Positions 45,693 through 54,553 of a DNA stretch of 64,000 bases are shown here, in pieces. The stretch comes from Burkholderiaceae bacterium (GTDB lineage: Bacteria; Pseudomonadota; Gammaproteobacteria; Burkholderiales; Burkholderiaceae_C): assembly GCA_024235855.1 (NCBI GenBank), contig JACKLN010000001.1, forward strand, positions 372,001 through 436,000, given 5' to 3'. The notes beneath the pieces were generated by a model, which was given only the letters and a program-made list of their open reading frames with translations, had not been told where the DNA came from and did not search any database. Numbering within the stretch: the stretch's first letter is position 1; the number at the start of each line of letters is the position of its first letter. The translations under genes were made by a program, and so were the position numbers.

Positions 45693-48116
45693 ATGGCGGT
45701 CGAGTCCACCGGCGCGGTGGCCGTGCCTGCTGCGCTGACGCTGTTCGAGCACCTGGCCGATGCGGTCTACCTGCTCGACCCGGAGACCTCGCGCATCGTC
45801 TGGGGCAACCGCGCGTCCTGGGAGAGCCTGGGGCTGGCCGCGCACGAAGTGCTGGACCACAGCGTGCTGAGCCTGCAGATGGACGTCACCGGCGCGCCGC
45901 AGTGGAGCGAGATCGCCGCGGTGATCCGCAGCGTGCCCTGCTTCACCTTCGTCGGCCGCCACCGGCACGCCGCCGGGCACGAGGTGGCGGTGGAGGTCAA
46001 CACCACGCGCTTCGTCGACCAGGGCCGCGAGTACTTCCTGTCGGTGGCGCGCGACATCTCGCGCCGGGTGGCCCTGGAGGCCGAGCTCAAGACGCGCGAG
46101 AAGCAGCTCTGGTTCGCGCTCAACGAGGCCATGGACGGGTTGTGGGACTGGGACATCCCCAGTGGTGCCGTGTTCTTCAGCCCCCAGCTCAAGCGCATGC
46201 TGGGCTACGGGCCCGACGAGATGGCGCCGGACCTGACCACCTGGGCACACAACATCCACCCCGACGATGCGTCCCGGGTCCAGCACCTGCTGGACCAGCA
46301 CCTGCAGGGCCGGCGCGCCCGCTACGAGGCGGAATACCGCCTGCGCAACCGCAACGGCCAGTACCTGTGGGTCATCGACCGCGGCCGCGTCTGCGAACGC
46401 GACGCCCAGGGCGTGCCGACGCGGGCCGTCGGCATGGTGCAGAACGTCACCCAGGAACGCGAGGCCCGTGCGGCGCTGCAGCGCAGCGAGATGGCGCAGC
46501 GCACCCTCATCGCGGCACTGCCCGACGTGATCATGCGGCTGGACCGCGACGGCCGGCACCTGTTCGTCTCCGAGAACATCACCACGCTGACGCCGATCCC
46601 GGTCAGTGCCATCCTGGGCCGCACCCACGAGGAGCTCGGCCTGCCGGAAGACCAGTGCCGTTACTGGGACGGCCTCCTGGCCGAGGTGCTGCGCAGTGGC
46701 GAGCCCCAGGAGTCGTCGTTCGAGATCGACACCCCGCGCGGGCGACGCACGGTGAGCTGCCGCACGGTGCCCGAGCGCGACATCGACGGCACGGTGCGCA
46801 GCGTGCTGGCGATCTGCCGCGACGTCACCGAACGCCGGCGCGCTCAGGCAGAACTGGCGCGTCACCGCGACCACCTGGAAGAGCTGGTGGCGCAGCGCAC
46901 GGCCGCGCTGACCCAGGCCATGGCCGCAGCCGAGTCGGCCAACCGCGCGAAGAGCCGGTTCCTGGCCAACATGAGCCACGAGTTGCGCACGCCGCTGGGC
47001 GCCATCATCGGCACCGCGGGCCTGGCCCGCGACCGCGCCACCGACGCGACGCTGCGCCAGCAGCTCGACACCATGCAGCAGGCCTCCCAGCACCTGCTGG
47101 GCCTGATCAGCGACATCCTCGACCTGTCGAAGATCGAGGCCGAGCGCATGGTACTGCAGGACGCCGCGTTCGAGCTCGAGACCGTGCTCGACAGCGTGCA
47201 GCACCTGGCCGGCGCGCGCGCGCAGGAGAAGGGACTGACGCTGCAGCGCACGCTGGACCCGACGCTCGAGGGCAGCGTCTGGCTCGGCGACGCCCTGCGG
47301 CTCAAGCAGGTGCTGCTGAACCTCGTGGACAACGCCATCAAGTTCACGGCACGCGGCGGCGTGCAGGTCCACGCCAGGCTGCTGCCGGAGGACCTGCTGC
47401 GCTTCGACGTCGTGGACGACGGCATCGGCGTCGCCGACGCCGACCGGGAGCGCCTGTTCCGGCCTTTCGAACAGGCGGACGACGCGGCCGGTCATCGGCA
47501 AAGCGGCACCGGGCTGGGCCTGGCCATCGCGCGCGAACTGGTGCGCATGATGGGCGGCGAGATCGGCGTAGACAGCGAGCCTGGCCGCGGCAGCCGCTTC
47601 TGGTTCACCGTCCGCCTGCGTCGCGCCGGCAGGCTGGCCGGTGTGCCGGCACTGGCGGGCGCCGAGGATCCCGGGCTGCGCGACGCGCTGTCCCGGGATT
47701 TCGCCGGCAGCGCCGTCCTGCTGGCCGAGGACGACCCGGTGAGCCGGGAGATCTGCACCGAACTGCTGCAGCGCGCCGGGCTGGTGGTGACCTCGGCAGA
47801 GGACGGCGAGACCGCCGCGAAGCTGGCCGCGCAGCGGGCCTACGCGCTGATCGTGATGGACATGCAGATGCCGCGCCGGGGTGGGCTGGAGGTGACGGCC
47901 GGTTTGCGGGCCGCCGGCCCGAACCAGCACACGCCGGTGGTGGCCCTGACCGCCAACGCCTTCGACGACGACCGTCAGCGCTGTCTGGACGCCGGCATGG
48001 ACGCCTTCCTGACCAAGCCCATCGACATCGCCCTGCTCTACGCCACCGTGGCCCGTCTGCTGGCCACCGGGCGAGCCGCGGCGCCAGGCATGCTGTCGGC
48101 ACGCGACCGCGCGTAG
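45693..48116 (+). CDS. Hybrid PAS sensor histidine kinase
   Basis: The 807-residue protein has no clear membrane segment, so it is probably cytosolic. It has three PAS-like domains (about 14-125, 145-260, 270-395), then a coiled coil and HisKA with phospho-His in FLANMSHELRTPLGAI (about 430), HATPase with NLVDNAIKFTARGG, VDDGIGVAD and GTGLGLAIARELV, and a C-terminal receiver (about 675-795) with AEDDPVSRE, MDMQMPRRGG as the Asp acceptor and LTKPI. The internal phosphorelay suggests a further Hpt or output partner outside this window. It lies between codA (divergent) and upp (convergent), but no functional link is proven. The ribosome site GAGGGAGA is good. Confidence 0.92.
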   Translation: MAVESTGAVAVPAALTLFEHLADAVYLLDPETSRIVWGNRASWESLGLAAHEVLDHSVLSLQMDVTGAPQWSEIAAVIRSVPCFTFVGRHRHAAGHEVAVEVNTTRFVDQGREYFLSVARDISRRVALEAELKTREKQLWFALNEAMDGLWDWDIPSGAVFFSPQLKRMLGYGPDEMAPDLTTWAHNIHPDDASRVQHLLDQHLQGRRARYEAEYRLRNRNGQYLWVIDRGRVCERDAQGVPTRAVGMVQNVTQEREARAALQRSEMAQRTLIAALPDVIMRLDRDGRHLFVSENITTLTPIPVSAILGRTHEELGLPEDQCRYWDGLLAEVLRSGEPQESSFEIDTPRGRRTVSCRTVPERDIDGTVRSVLAICRDVTERRRAQAELARHRDHLEELVAQRTAALTQAMAAAESANRAKSRFLANMSHELRTPLGAIIGTAGLARDRATDATLRQQLDTMQQASQHLLGLISDILDLSKIEAERMVLQDAAFELETVLDSVQHLAGARAQEKGLTLQRTLDPTLEGSVWLGDALRLKQVLLNLVDNAIKFTARGGVQVHARLLPEDLLRFDVVDDGIGVADADRERLFRPFEQADDAAGHRQSGTGLGLAIARELVRMMGGEIGVDSEPGRGSRFWFTVRLRRAGRLAGVPALAGAEDPGLRDALSRDFAGSAVLLAEDDPVSREICTELLQRAGLVVTSAEDGETAAKLAAQRAYALIVMDMQMPRRGGLEVTAGLRAAGPNQHTPVVALTANAFDDDRQRCLDAGMDAFLTKPIDIALLYATVARLLATGRAAAPGMLSARDRA

Positions 48117-48146
48117 ACCGGCCTCACCGCCGTGGCCGAGCGCGGC

Positions 48147-48770
<624 letters not shown>

Positions 48771-48846
48771 TTGACCTCCGGAGTCATGGACGCCCCCTGC
48801 GCCGCCGCCCACGATGGCGGCAGATCAGCACGCGAAGGAGCACACG

Positions 48847-49083
48847 ATGAGCGAGTATCTGCCACTGGCCGTGGGCCACATGATCGGCCTCGGGGCCGTG
48901 GGGTCCTGCCTGGGCGTGGGGTTCCTGGCCTCGAAGTACGTGGAGGCCTCTGCGCGCCAGCCGGAGATGATGGAGCCGCTGCAGACCAAGGTCTTCCTGC
49001 TCGTGGGCGTGCTCGACGGCGCGTTCATCATCGCCACCGGCATCGGGCTGTGGTTCGCCACCGCCAACCCGTTCAAGGGCTGA
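48847..49083 (+). CDS. Orphan F-type ATP synthase c-subunit paralogue
   Basis: The 78-residue hairpin protein has two membrane helices: PLAVGHMIGLGAVGSCLGVGFL and VFLLVGVLDGAFIIATGIGLWF. The polar loop is ASARQPEMM, and the loop motif plus the second-helix acidic residue (Asp in GVLDGAF) match the ion-binding c subunit AtpE. The resemblance to the normal Burkholderiales c subunit is strong, but it stands alone: no other atp gene is beside it. It has a good AAGGAG ribosome site. It could be a second c subunit, a proteolipid of a special membrane complex, or a decaying copy. Its 3' end overlaps the convergent XRE regulator gene by 11 bp. Confidence 0.85.
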   Translation: MSEYLPLAVGHMIGLGAVGSCLGVGFLASKYVEASARQPEMMEPLQTKVFLLVGVLDGAFIIATGIGLWFATANPFKG

Positions 49084-49888
49084 CCGGCGTCGGCGCGTCT
49101 TCGGCCTGCCAGCGGCGCAGCAGGGCGGCACTGGCCGGGTCGGCCGGCAGCAGCGTCTCCACCGCCAGCTCCGCCGTGGTCACGTCGTGCGGCGCACCGA
49201 ACACGGTGACGGTGCTGACGAAGTGCAACGGCCCGTCGGGCGTGCGCAGCGACAACGGGATGACCACCGCATCGGCGCCGATCGGCGGCGTGTCGTCCGC
49301 CGGCACGGGCAGGGCCTGCAGCTCGGCGCGCAGGCGCACCAGGGTGCCGTCGCCGGTGGTGTCGATCTGCCGCTGCAGGCGGGCCAGCACATGGGCCTGC
49401 CATGCGGCCAGCCCCTGCACGAACGGGCCCAGGCCCTCGGGCGACAGCGACAGGCGCAGCACGTTCAGCGGCTGCGGCAGGGTACGGCCCGGCAGCAGCC
49501 GCGCCAGCAGGCGACCGACGGCGGCGTTGGCCGCGACCAGGTTCCAGTGGCGGTCCACGGCCAGCGCAGGCCAGGGATCGTGCGCGTCGAGCAGGTGCTG
49601 CAGCACCGCGCGGACGGTGTCCAGCGCCGGCGCCGACAACGCGTGCTCGGGGTACATCGCGGCCATCCCGGCGGCGCGCAGCCACCGGTTGCGCTCGCGC
49701 AGCGGCACGTCCAGCCGTTCGGACAGGCGCAGCAGCATCGCGCGGCTCGGCAGGGCACGGCCGGTCTCCAGCCAGGACAGGTGGCGCGTCGACACGCCGG
49801 CGTCCAGCGCCAGCGCCTCCTGCGTCAGTGCGCGGTGGCGCCGCCAGTGCCGCAGCAGCGTGCCGAAGTCCGCGGCGGCCACGTCCAC
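49073..49888 (-). CDS. XRE-family regulator with MmyB-like ligand domain
   Basis: The 271-residue protein has an N-terminal helix-turn-helix (about 5-60: LLRHWRRHRALTQEALALDA, GVSTRHLSWLETGRALPSRAM) and a C-terminal MmyB-like ligand-binding domain (about 95-260), including PWPALAVDRHWNLVAANAAVG. The GTG start at 49888 is chosen for its position just before the conserved helix and a G-rich site; a second GTG two codons later is possible. It lies 14 bp downstream of the URC4 gene on the same strand, so it is probably the last gene of the transporter-URC run and may regulate it in response to a pyrimidine. The regulated promoter is not identified. Confidence 0.8.
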   Translation of the reverse strand: MDVAAADFGTLLRHWRRHRALTQEALALDAGVSTRHLSWLETGRALPSRAMLLRLSERLDVPLRERNRWLRAAGMAAMYPEHALSAPALDTVRAVLQHLLDAHDPWPALAVDRHWNLVAANAAVGRLLARLLPGRTLPQPLNVLRLSLSPEGLGPFVQGLAAWQAHVLARLQRQIDTTGDGTLVRLRAELQALPVPADDTPPIGADAVVIPLSLRTPDGPLHFVSTVTVFGAPHDVTTAELAVETLLPADPASAALLRRWQAEDAPTPVSP

Positions 49889-49902
49889 CGACGCCGCCCC
49901 CG

Positions 49903-51201
49903 CTAGAAGATCGTGCCGTTGCTCGCCACGCGCACCGGCGGCGGGCCGCCGGGCCGGCGCTCCTGTGCGATCTGCCGCCCGGCCAGCCACGTGCCGCCCT
50001 CGAGGATGGCCGCCAGCGGCAGCGTGGGCTGGCCGAGCTCGGCGCGCACGCCGCGGGCCACCTCGTCGAGCAGGGTCACCGTGAGCGCCCGCCATTCGAT
50101 GACCCAGGGGTCGGCCACGGTGTAGGCGGTGGCGGCGTACGCCGGGTCGCGGGGCACGATGACGCCGGCATCCAGCAGCAGGCCGCCGTTGCGGTATTCG
50201 GGCAGGCCGGTCAGTTCGTCCAGGCCCTCGACGGCGATGCCGGCCCACTGGAAGGGCTCGACCAGCGAGTACGCCAGCCACTGGCTGAGCTTGTGGAAGG
50301 GCACGCGGCCGGCGCTGGGCCCCTCGCCGCCGGCCATCGGGTGCGGCCAGGTGTCGCCGATGGGCCGCCCGCCCAGCACCTGGCCGCTGGGCCAGATGCC
50401 GCCGAAGGCCTTGAGCAGCGTGCGCAGGATCTGCGCCGCCGACACCCGCTTGACGGCGATGCGCTGCACCGTGGAGCCGGGCACGCCGACCATCGGATGC
50501 GTCAGCAGGTCGAACAGGTAGCCCGGCCGGCCAGGGTTGCCGAAGACGTCGGGCCGCTTCTTCAGCGCCGCGCCCAGGCGCTTGAGCAAGGCCACGCGAC
50601 CGTCGAGACCGACCAGCGGGTTGTCCTCGCGCACCTGGAAGAGCCGGCCCAGCTGCGCGGCGTCCAGGCGCTCGAGCGCATTGGCGTCCACGCGCATCGG
50701 CACCCGCAGGTCCGACGAGAAGGCGCCGCCGACGAAGGCGTGGAAACTCGCCACCGCCAGGCCCTCGCTGCGCGCGTAGGCGCGGCCGGTGCCGGGCTCG
50801 GTGAAGCGCCAGTCGGGCCCGGCACCGGCATCCAGCAGCACGCTGACCACCGCCAGGTCGATGCGGGTGCGCGCCTGTTCGGCGATCGACAGGTCGGTGA
50901 TGCGCGCGTCCAGCAGCGCCTTGCGGTCGACGCGCCCGGCCTCGAAGTGCCGCCAGCGGCTGTGCAGTGGCACCTCACCACCGGGGAAGCGCTCCTGCGT
51001 CAGCCGGGCCACGCGGCGCACCACGTCGGTCAGCCGCGCACGTTCGAGCCGGAAGTGTGGTGAACGGTCCGACGCCACCGCGGCACTGATGTTGGCGCAG
51101 CGCTCGCGCACCACGCTGGGCTTGCGCAGCAGGCGCACGGCCTCGGCCACCGCGTCCTTGCCCGTGCCTTCCAGGCCGGTGAAGCTGGTGTGTTCAGTCA
51201 A
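49903..51201 (-). CDS. URC4-family protein (DUF1688)
   Basis: The 432-residue soluble protein belongs to the DUF1688/URC4 family. It has conserved stretches VPLHSRWRHFEAGRVDR, ITDLSIAEQARTRIDLAVVS, LDAGAGPDWRF, GRPGYLFDLLTHP, FHKLSQWLAYSLVEPFQWAG and LPEYRNGGLLLDAGVI. In Lachancea kluyveri URC4 is required for the uracil catabolism pathway, although its chemical step is unknown. It overlaps the URC1 gene by 8 bp, consistent with joint expression and function. No cofactor motif is evident. Confidence 0.88.
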   Translation of the reverse strand: MTEHTSFTGLEGTGKDAVAEAVRLLRKPSVVRERCANISAAVASDRSPHFRLERARLTDVVRRVARLTQERFPGGEVPLHSRWRHFEAGRVDRKALLDARITDLSIAEQARTRIDLAVVSVLLDAGAGPDWRFTEPGTGRAYARSEGLAVASFHAFVGGAFSSDLRVPMRVDANALERLDAAQLGRLFQVREDNPLVGLDGRVALLKRLGAALKKRPDVFGNPGRPGYLFDLLTHPMVGVPGSTVQRIAVKRVSAAQILRTLLKAFGGIWPSGQVLGGRPIGDTWPHPMAGGEGPSAGRVPFHKLSQWLAYSLVEPFQWAGIAVEGLDELTGLPEYRNGGLLLDAGVIVPRDPAYAATAYTVADPWVIEWRALTVTLLDEVARGVRAELGQPTLPLAAILEGGTWLAGRQIAQERRPGGPPPVRVASNGTIF

Positions 51202-52462
51202 GGCCGCGCCCCTTCACGGCCGCCAGCGCGCCGGCGTCGGGCACCGCGCCGTCGGTGAAGTAGCCGGCGGCGATCTTGGCCTCGATCTCCACGCGGGCAT
51301 CGGCCGGCACCAGCGCATCCGGGATCTTGATGCGCTCGTCCACGGCGATGCCGCTGCCGGTGATCGCGTCGTACTTGTCGTTGCTCATGCTGACCAGGCG
51401 GTGGATCCGGGTGATGCCGAGCCAGTGCAGGACATCGGGCATCAGTTCCTGGAACCGCATGTCCTGCACGCCGGCCACGCATTCGGTGCGCAGGAAGTAC
51501 TTGTCGGCCGAATCGCCGCCGACCTGACGTTTCCGGGCGTTATAGACGAGAAACTTTGTGACCTCGCCCAGCGCCCGGCCTTCCTTGCGGCTGTAGGCGA
51601 TGAGGCCCACGCCACCGCGCTGCGCGCCCTGGATGCATTCCTCGATGGCGTGCGTCAGGTAGGGCCGGCAGGTGCAGATGTCGGAACCGAAGACGTCGGA
51701 GCCGTTGCACTCGTCGTGCACGCGCGCGGTCAGCGTCACCGACGGGTCGGCCAGGTCCTGCACGCGGCCGAAGACGTACAGCGTCTGCCCGCCGATGGGC
51801 GGCAGGAAGACCTCGAGGTCGCTGCGCGTCACCAGCTCCGGGTACATGCCGCCGGTCTCCTCGAACAGCGCGCGGCGCAGGTCGGCCTCGCCGACGCCGA
51901 AGCGCCGCGCCACGCCGGGCAGCCACCACACCGGCTCGACGGCGATCTTGGTCACCGCGGCACTGGCGTCGTCGAGCAGGATGCGTCCATCCACCTGCAG
52001 GCGCTGGAAGGCCAGCGCCTGCTTGATCTCCGGCAGGTGCACGTGCGCCTTGGTGACGGCGATGGTGGGGCGGATGTCCACGCCGGCGGCGATCTGCGGC
52101 GCGAACACCTGCTGCACGCTGGCGCCCCAGGGGTCGATGGAGACGATGCGTTGCGGGTCGGCCCAGGCCGGGTGCGGGCCGATGGCGTCGGTGGGCGCGG
52201 TGTCGGTGAGATCGGCGCGGTGGCCGCGCACCATCTTGCCGGCGGCCACGGCCAGCGCGCGATAGACGCCGTAGCTGCCGCTGTGCGTGCCGACCACGTT
52301 GCGCTGCGCACGCTGCGTGGTGGTGCCCACGACCGGGCCGCGCGCCTGCGGGTCGGCCACCCCCCAGTGCAGCGGCAACGCGCCGCCGGCCCCCTGGCCG
52401 GGGTGCGAGGTCAGCCGGATGTGGCGGGGTGTCGGTGATGCGTCGCGGGGCGCGTCGGCCAT
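51194..52462 (-). CDS. URC1-family GTP cyclohydrolase II-like protein
   Basis: The 422-residue protein is related to RibA GTP cyclohydrolase II. The zinc site C-X10-C-X-C is conserved in ECNGSDVFGSDICTC (about 230-244), and YSRKEGRALGEVTKF corresponds to the RibA GRG region. It is much longer at the N-terminus than RibA (about 200 extra residues, including GGALPLHWGVADPQARGPVV), as in URC1. URC1 is thought to open the pyrimidine ring of UMP in the uracil degradation pathway. The ATG for MADAPRD was chosen; an upstream ATG ten codons earlier adds no conserved residues. It is 115 bp after the transporter genes. Confidence 0.88.
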   Translation of the reverse strand: MADAPRDASPTPRHIRLTSHPGQGAGGALPLHWGVADPQARGPVVGTTTQRAQRNVVGTHSGSYGVYRALAVAAGKMVRGHRADLTDTAPTDAIGPHPAWADPQRIVSIDPWGASVQQVFAPQIAAGVDIRPTIAVTKAHVHLPEIKQALAFQRLQVDGRILLDDASAAVTKIAVEPVWWLPGVARRFGVGEADLRRALFEETGGMYPELVTRSDLEVFLPPIGGQTLYVFGRVQDLADPSVTLTARVHDECNGSDVFGSDICTCRPYLTHAIEECIQGAQRGGVGLIAYSRKEGRALGEVTKFLVYNARKRQVGGDSADKYFLRTECVAGVQDMRFQELMPDVLHWLGITRIHRLVSMSNDKYDAITGSGIAVDERIKIPDALVPADARVEIEAKIAAGYFTDGAVPDAGALAAVKGRGLD

Positions 52463-52577
52463 CGGGTGCTCTCGTTCGCGCGAAAGGCCCATGATCGCGC
52501 AAATTGCCCGCGCATGGCGACACCGCGTGCCGGGGGCGCGACAGACGCCACGGGCGCCGCAGGCGCCATGGACGCCC

Positions 52578-53516
52578 TCAGCGCTCGCCCTTGCGGTACG
52601 GCTTCATCAGCGCCTGCGGGTAGCGCGCGCGGCGCGCCACCAGCACCAGCGCCACGATGGCCATGGCGTACGGCAGCATCAGGTAGACCTGATAGGGCAG
52701 GTCGAGGCCGAACACGCCCCCATCGCCCGCCTGCTGCAGGCGCAGTTGCAGCGCGTCGAAGAAGGCGAACAGCAGCGCACCCAGCAGCGCCATGCCCGGC
52801 CGCCACGACGCGAACACCACCAGCGCCACGCAGACCCAGCCGCGGCCGTTGACCATGTTGAAGTAGAAGGCGTTGAAGGCCGACAGCGTCAGGAACGCGC
52901 CGGCCACGCCCATCAGCGCCGAACCGGCGGCGATGGCGCCGGTGCGCAGGCCGGCCACACTGAGGCCCTGGCTTTCCACCGCGGCCGGGTTCTCGCCCAC
53001 CATGCGCAGCGCCAGGCCCAGCGGCGTGCGGTTCAGGCCCCAGGCCAGCAGCGGCACCAGGGCCAGCGCCAGCAGCGTCAGCGGCGTCTGCGCATCCAGC
53101 ACCGGGATCGGCAGGCTGCTCATCGGCGCAAAGGGCTCGACGGTCGGCGGGCTGTCCACCTTCGGGAAGCTCACCCGGTAGGCGTAGCTGGCCAGGCTGG
53201 TGGCCAGCAGCGTGATGCCCAGCCCCGCCACGTGCTGCGACAGTGCCAGGCCCACGGTGAGCCCGGCGTGCAGCAGCCCGAACAGTGCGCCGGTGAGTGC
53301 CGCAGCGGCCACGCCGGTCCACAGCCCCGCGCCCTGCCATACGACCAGCCAGCCGACGAAGGCGCCGGCGACCATGATGCCCTCGATGCCGAGGTTCAGT
53401 ACGCCGGCGCGTTCGCACAGCAGCACGCCCAGCGTGCCCAGGATCAGCGGCGTGGCGATGCGCAGCACCGAGACCCAGAACGGCGCGGCGAGCACGAGAT
53501 CCAGGGTTTCCGTCAC
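52578..53516 (-). CDS. ABC transporter permease (nucleoside, BMP type), second subunit
   Basis: The 312-residue membrane protein is of the BPD_transp_2/RbsC-like family, with LGTLGVLLCERAGVLNLGIEG, LSQHVAGLGITLLATSLASY and NRTPLGLALRMVGENPAAVE. It forms the membrane pore with the next gene's product. Its GTG start overlaps the stop of the other permease (GTGA), so translation is coupled. It ends with the basic KPYRKGER tail. Confidence 0.92.
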   Translation of the reverse strand: MTETLDLVLAAPFWVSVLRIATPLILGTLGVLLCERAGVLNLGIEGIMVAGAFVGWLVVWQGAGLWTGVAAAALTGALFGLLHAGLTVGLALSQHVAGLGITLLATSLASYAYRVSFPKVDSPPTVEPFAPMSSLPIPVLDAQTPLTLLALALVPLLAWGLNRTPLGLALRMVGENPAAVESQGLSVAGLRTGAIAAGSALMGVAGAFLTLSAFNAFYFNMVNGRGWVCVALVVFASWRPGMALLGALLFAFFDALQLRLQQAGDGGVFGLDLPYQVYLMLPYAMAIVALVLVARRARYPQALMKPYRKGER

Positions 53517-54553
53517 TTCCTGATCCTGTACTGCGTCAGCATCGTCGCCACCAGCATCGCGATCAGCGCGACGGCGACGATGACGTCGGCAATGTAGGTC
53601 GGCACGCCCACCGCGCGGCTCATGCTGTCGGCGCCCACCAGCATGCCGGCGACGAACACCGACGCCGCCACCACGCCCAACGGGTGCAGCATGGCCAGCA
53701 TCGCGATCACGATGCCGCTGTAGCCGTAGCCCGGGCTCATGTCCAGCGTGACGTAGGCGGTGCGGCCGGCCACTTCCACCGCGCCCGCCAGGCCGGCCAG
53801 CGCGCCGGACAGCAGCGCCACGCCCAGCGTGGTGGCGCGCACCGGCACGCCGGCGAAGGCCGCCGCGCGCGGGTTGGCGCCCACGGCACGCACGGCGAAG
53901 CCCGCAGTGGTGAAGCGCAACAGCGCCCAGCAGGCCACGGCCGCCACCCCCGCCACCACCAGCCCGGTGTGCACGCGGCTGCGCTCCAGCAGCCTGGACA
54001 GCTGCAGCTCGTCGGGCAGCGCGGCGCTCTGCGGCCAGCCCATCGCGGTGGGGTCCTTCATCGGCCCGTCGAGCATCGCCGAGACGAACAGCAGCACGAT
54101 GAAGTTCAGCAGCAGCGTGGTCACCACCTCGTCCACGCCGAGCCGGCTCTTGGCCCAGGCCGGGCCCAGCAGCAGCAGCGCACCGGCCACCATGGCCACC
54201 GCCAGCATGGCCGGGAACAGCAGCGCCGGCGGGCCGTCCAGTGTGCCCACGGCCACTGCGGCCAGCGCACCGGCGTACAGCTGGCCCTCGGCGCCGATGT
54301 TGAACAGCCGGGCGCGGAAGGCCACGGCGGCGGCCAGGCCGGTGAGGATCAGCGGCGTGGCCCGGGTGAGGGTCTCGGTCCACGCGAAGCGCGAGCCGAA
54401 GCCGCCCTCGAGCAGCAGCGCGTACGCGCGGCCCACCGGCGCGCCGGCCCAGGCCACGAGCAGCGAGGTCACCGCCAGCGTGATCAGCAGCGCGCCGGCC
54501 GGCGCCGCGAGCAGCAGCGCGGCGGGGGTCTGGTCCCGGCGTTCCAGCCGCAT
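53513..54553 (-). CDS. ABC transporter permease (nucleoside, BMP type), first subunit
   Basis: The 346-residue permease has about nine hydrophobic segments and the family motifs TRATPLILTGLAAAVAFRARLFNIGAEG, VVTTLLLNFIVLL and GFAVRAVGANPRAAAFAG. It starts at MRLERRD, one base overlapping the ATPase stop, and ends in the 4-bp overlap with the second permease. This tight coupling of ATPase-permease-permease is usual for basic membrane protein (BMP) dependent nucleoside importers. Confidence 0.92.
   Translation of the reverse strand: MRLERRDQTPAALLLAAPAGALLITLAVTSLLVAWAGAPVGRAYALLLEGGFGSRFAWTETLTRATPLILTGLAAAVAFRARLFNIGAEGQLYAGALAAVAVGTLDGPPALLFPAMLAVAMVAGALLLLGPAWAKSRLGVDEVVTTLLLNFIVLLFVSAMLDGPMKDPTAMGWPQSAALPDELQLSRLLERSRVHTGLVVAGVAAVACWALLRFTTAGFAVRAVGANPRAAAFAGVPVRATTLGVALLSGALAGLAGAVEVAGRTAYVTLDMSPGYGYSGIVIAMLAMLHPLGVVAASVFVAGMLVGADSMSRAVGVPTYIADVIVAVALIAMLVATMLTQYRIRK

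Noticed and set aside
45612..47930. A 772-codon minus-strand frame opposite the hybrid kinase
   Set aside because: The plus strand carries PAS, HisKA, HATPase and receiver motifs; the minus frame is Gln/His/Arg-rich and motif-free.
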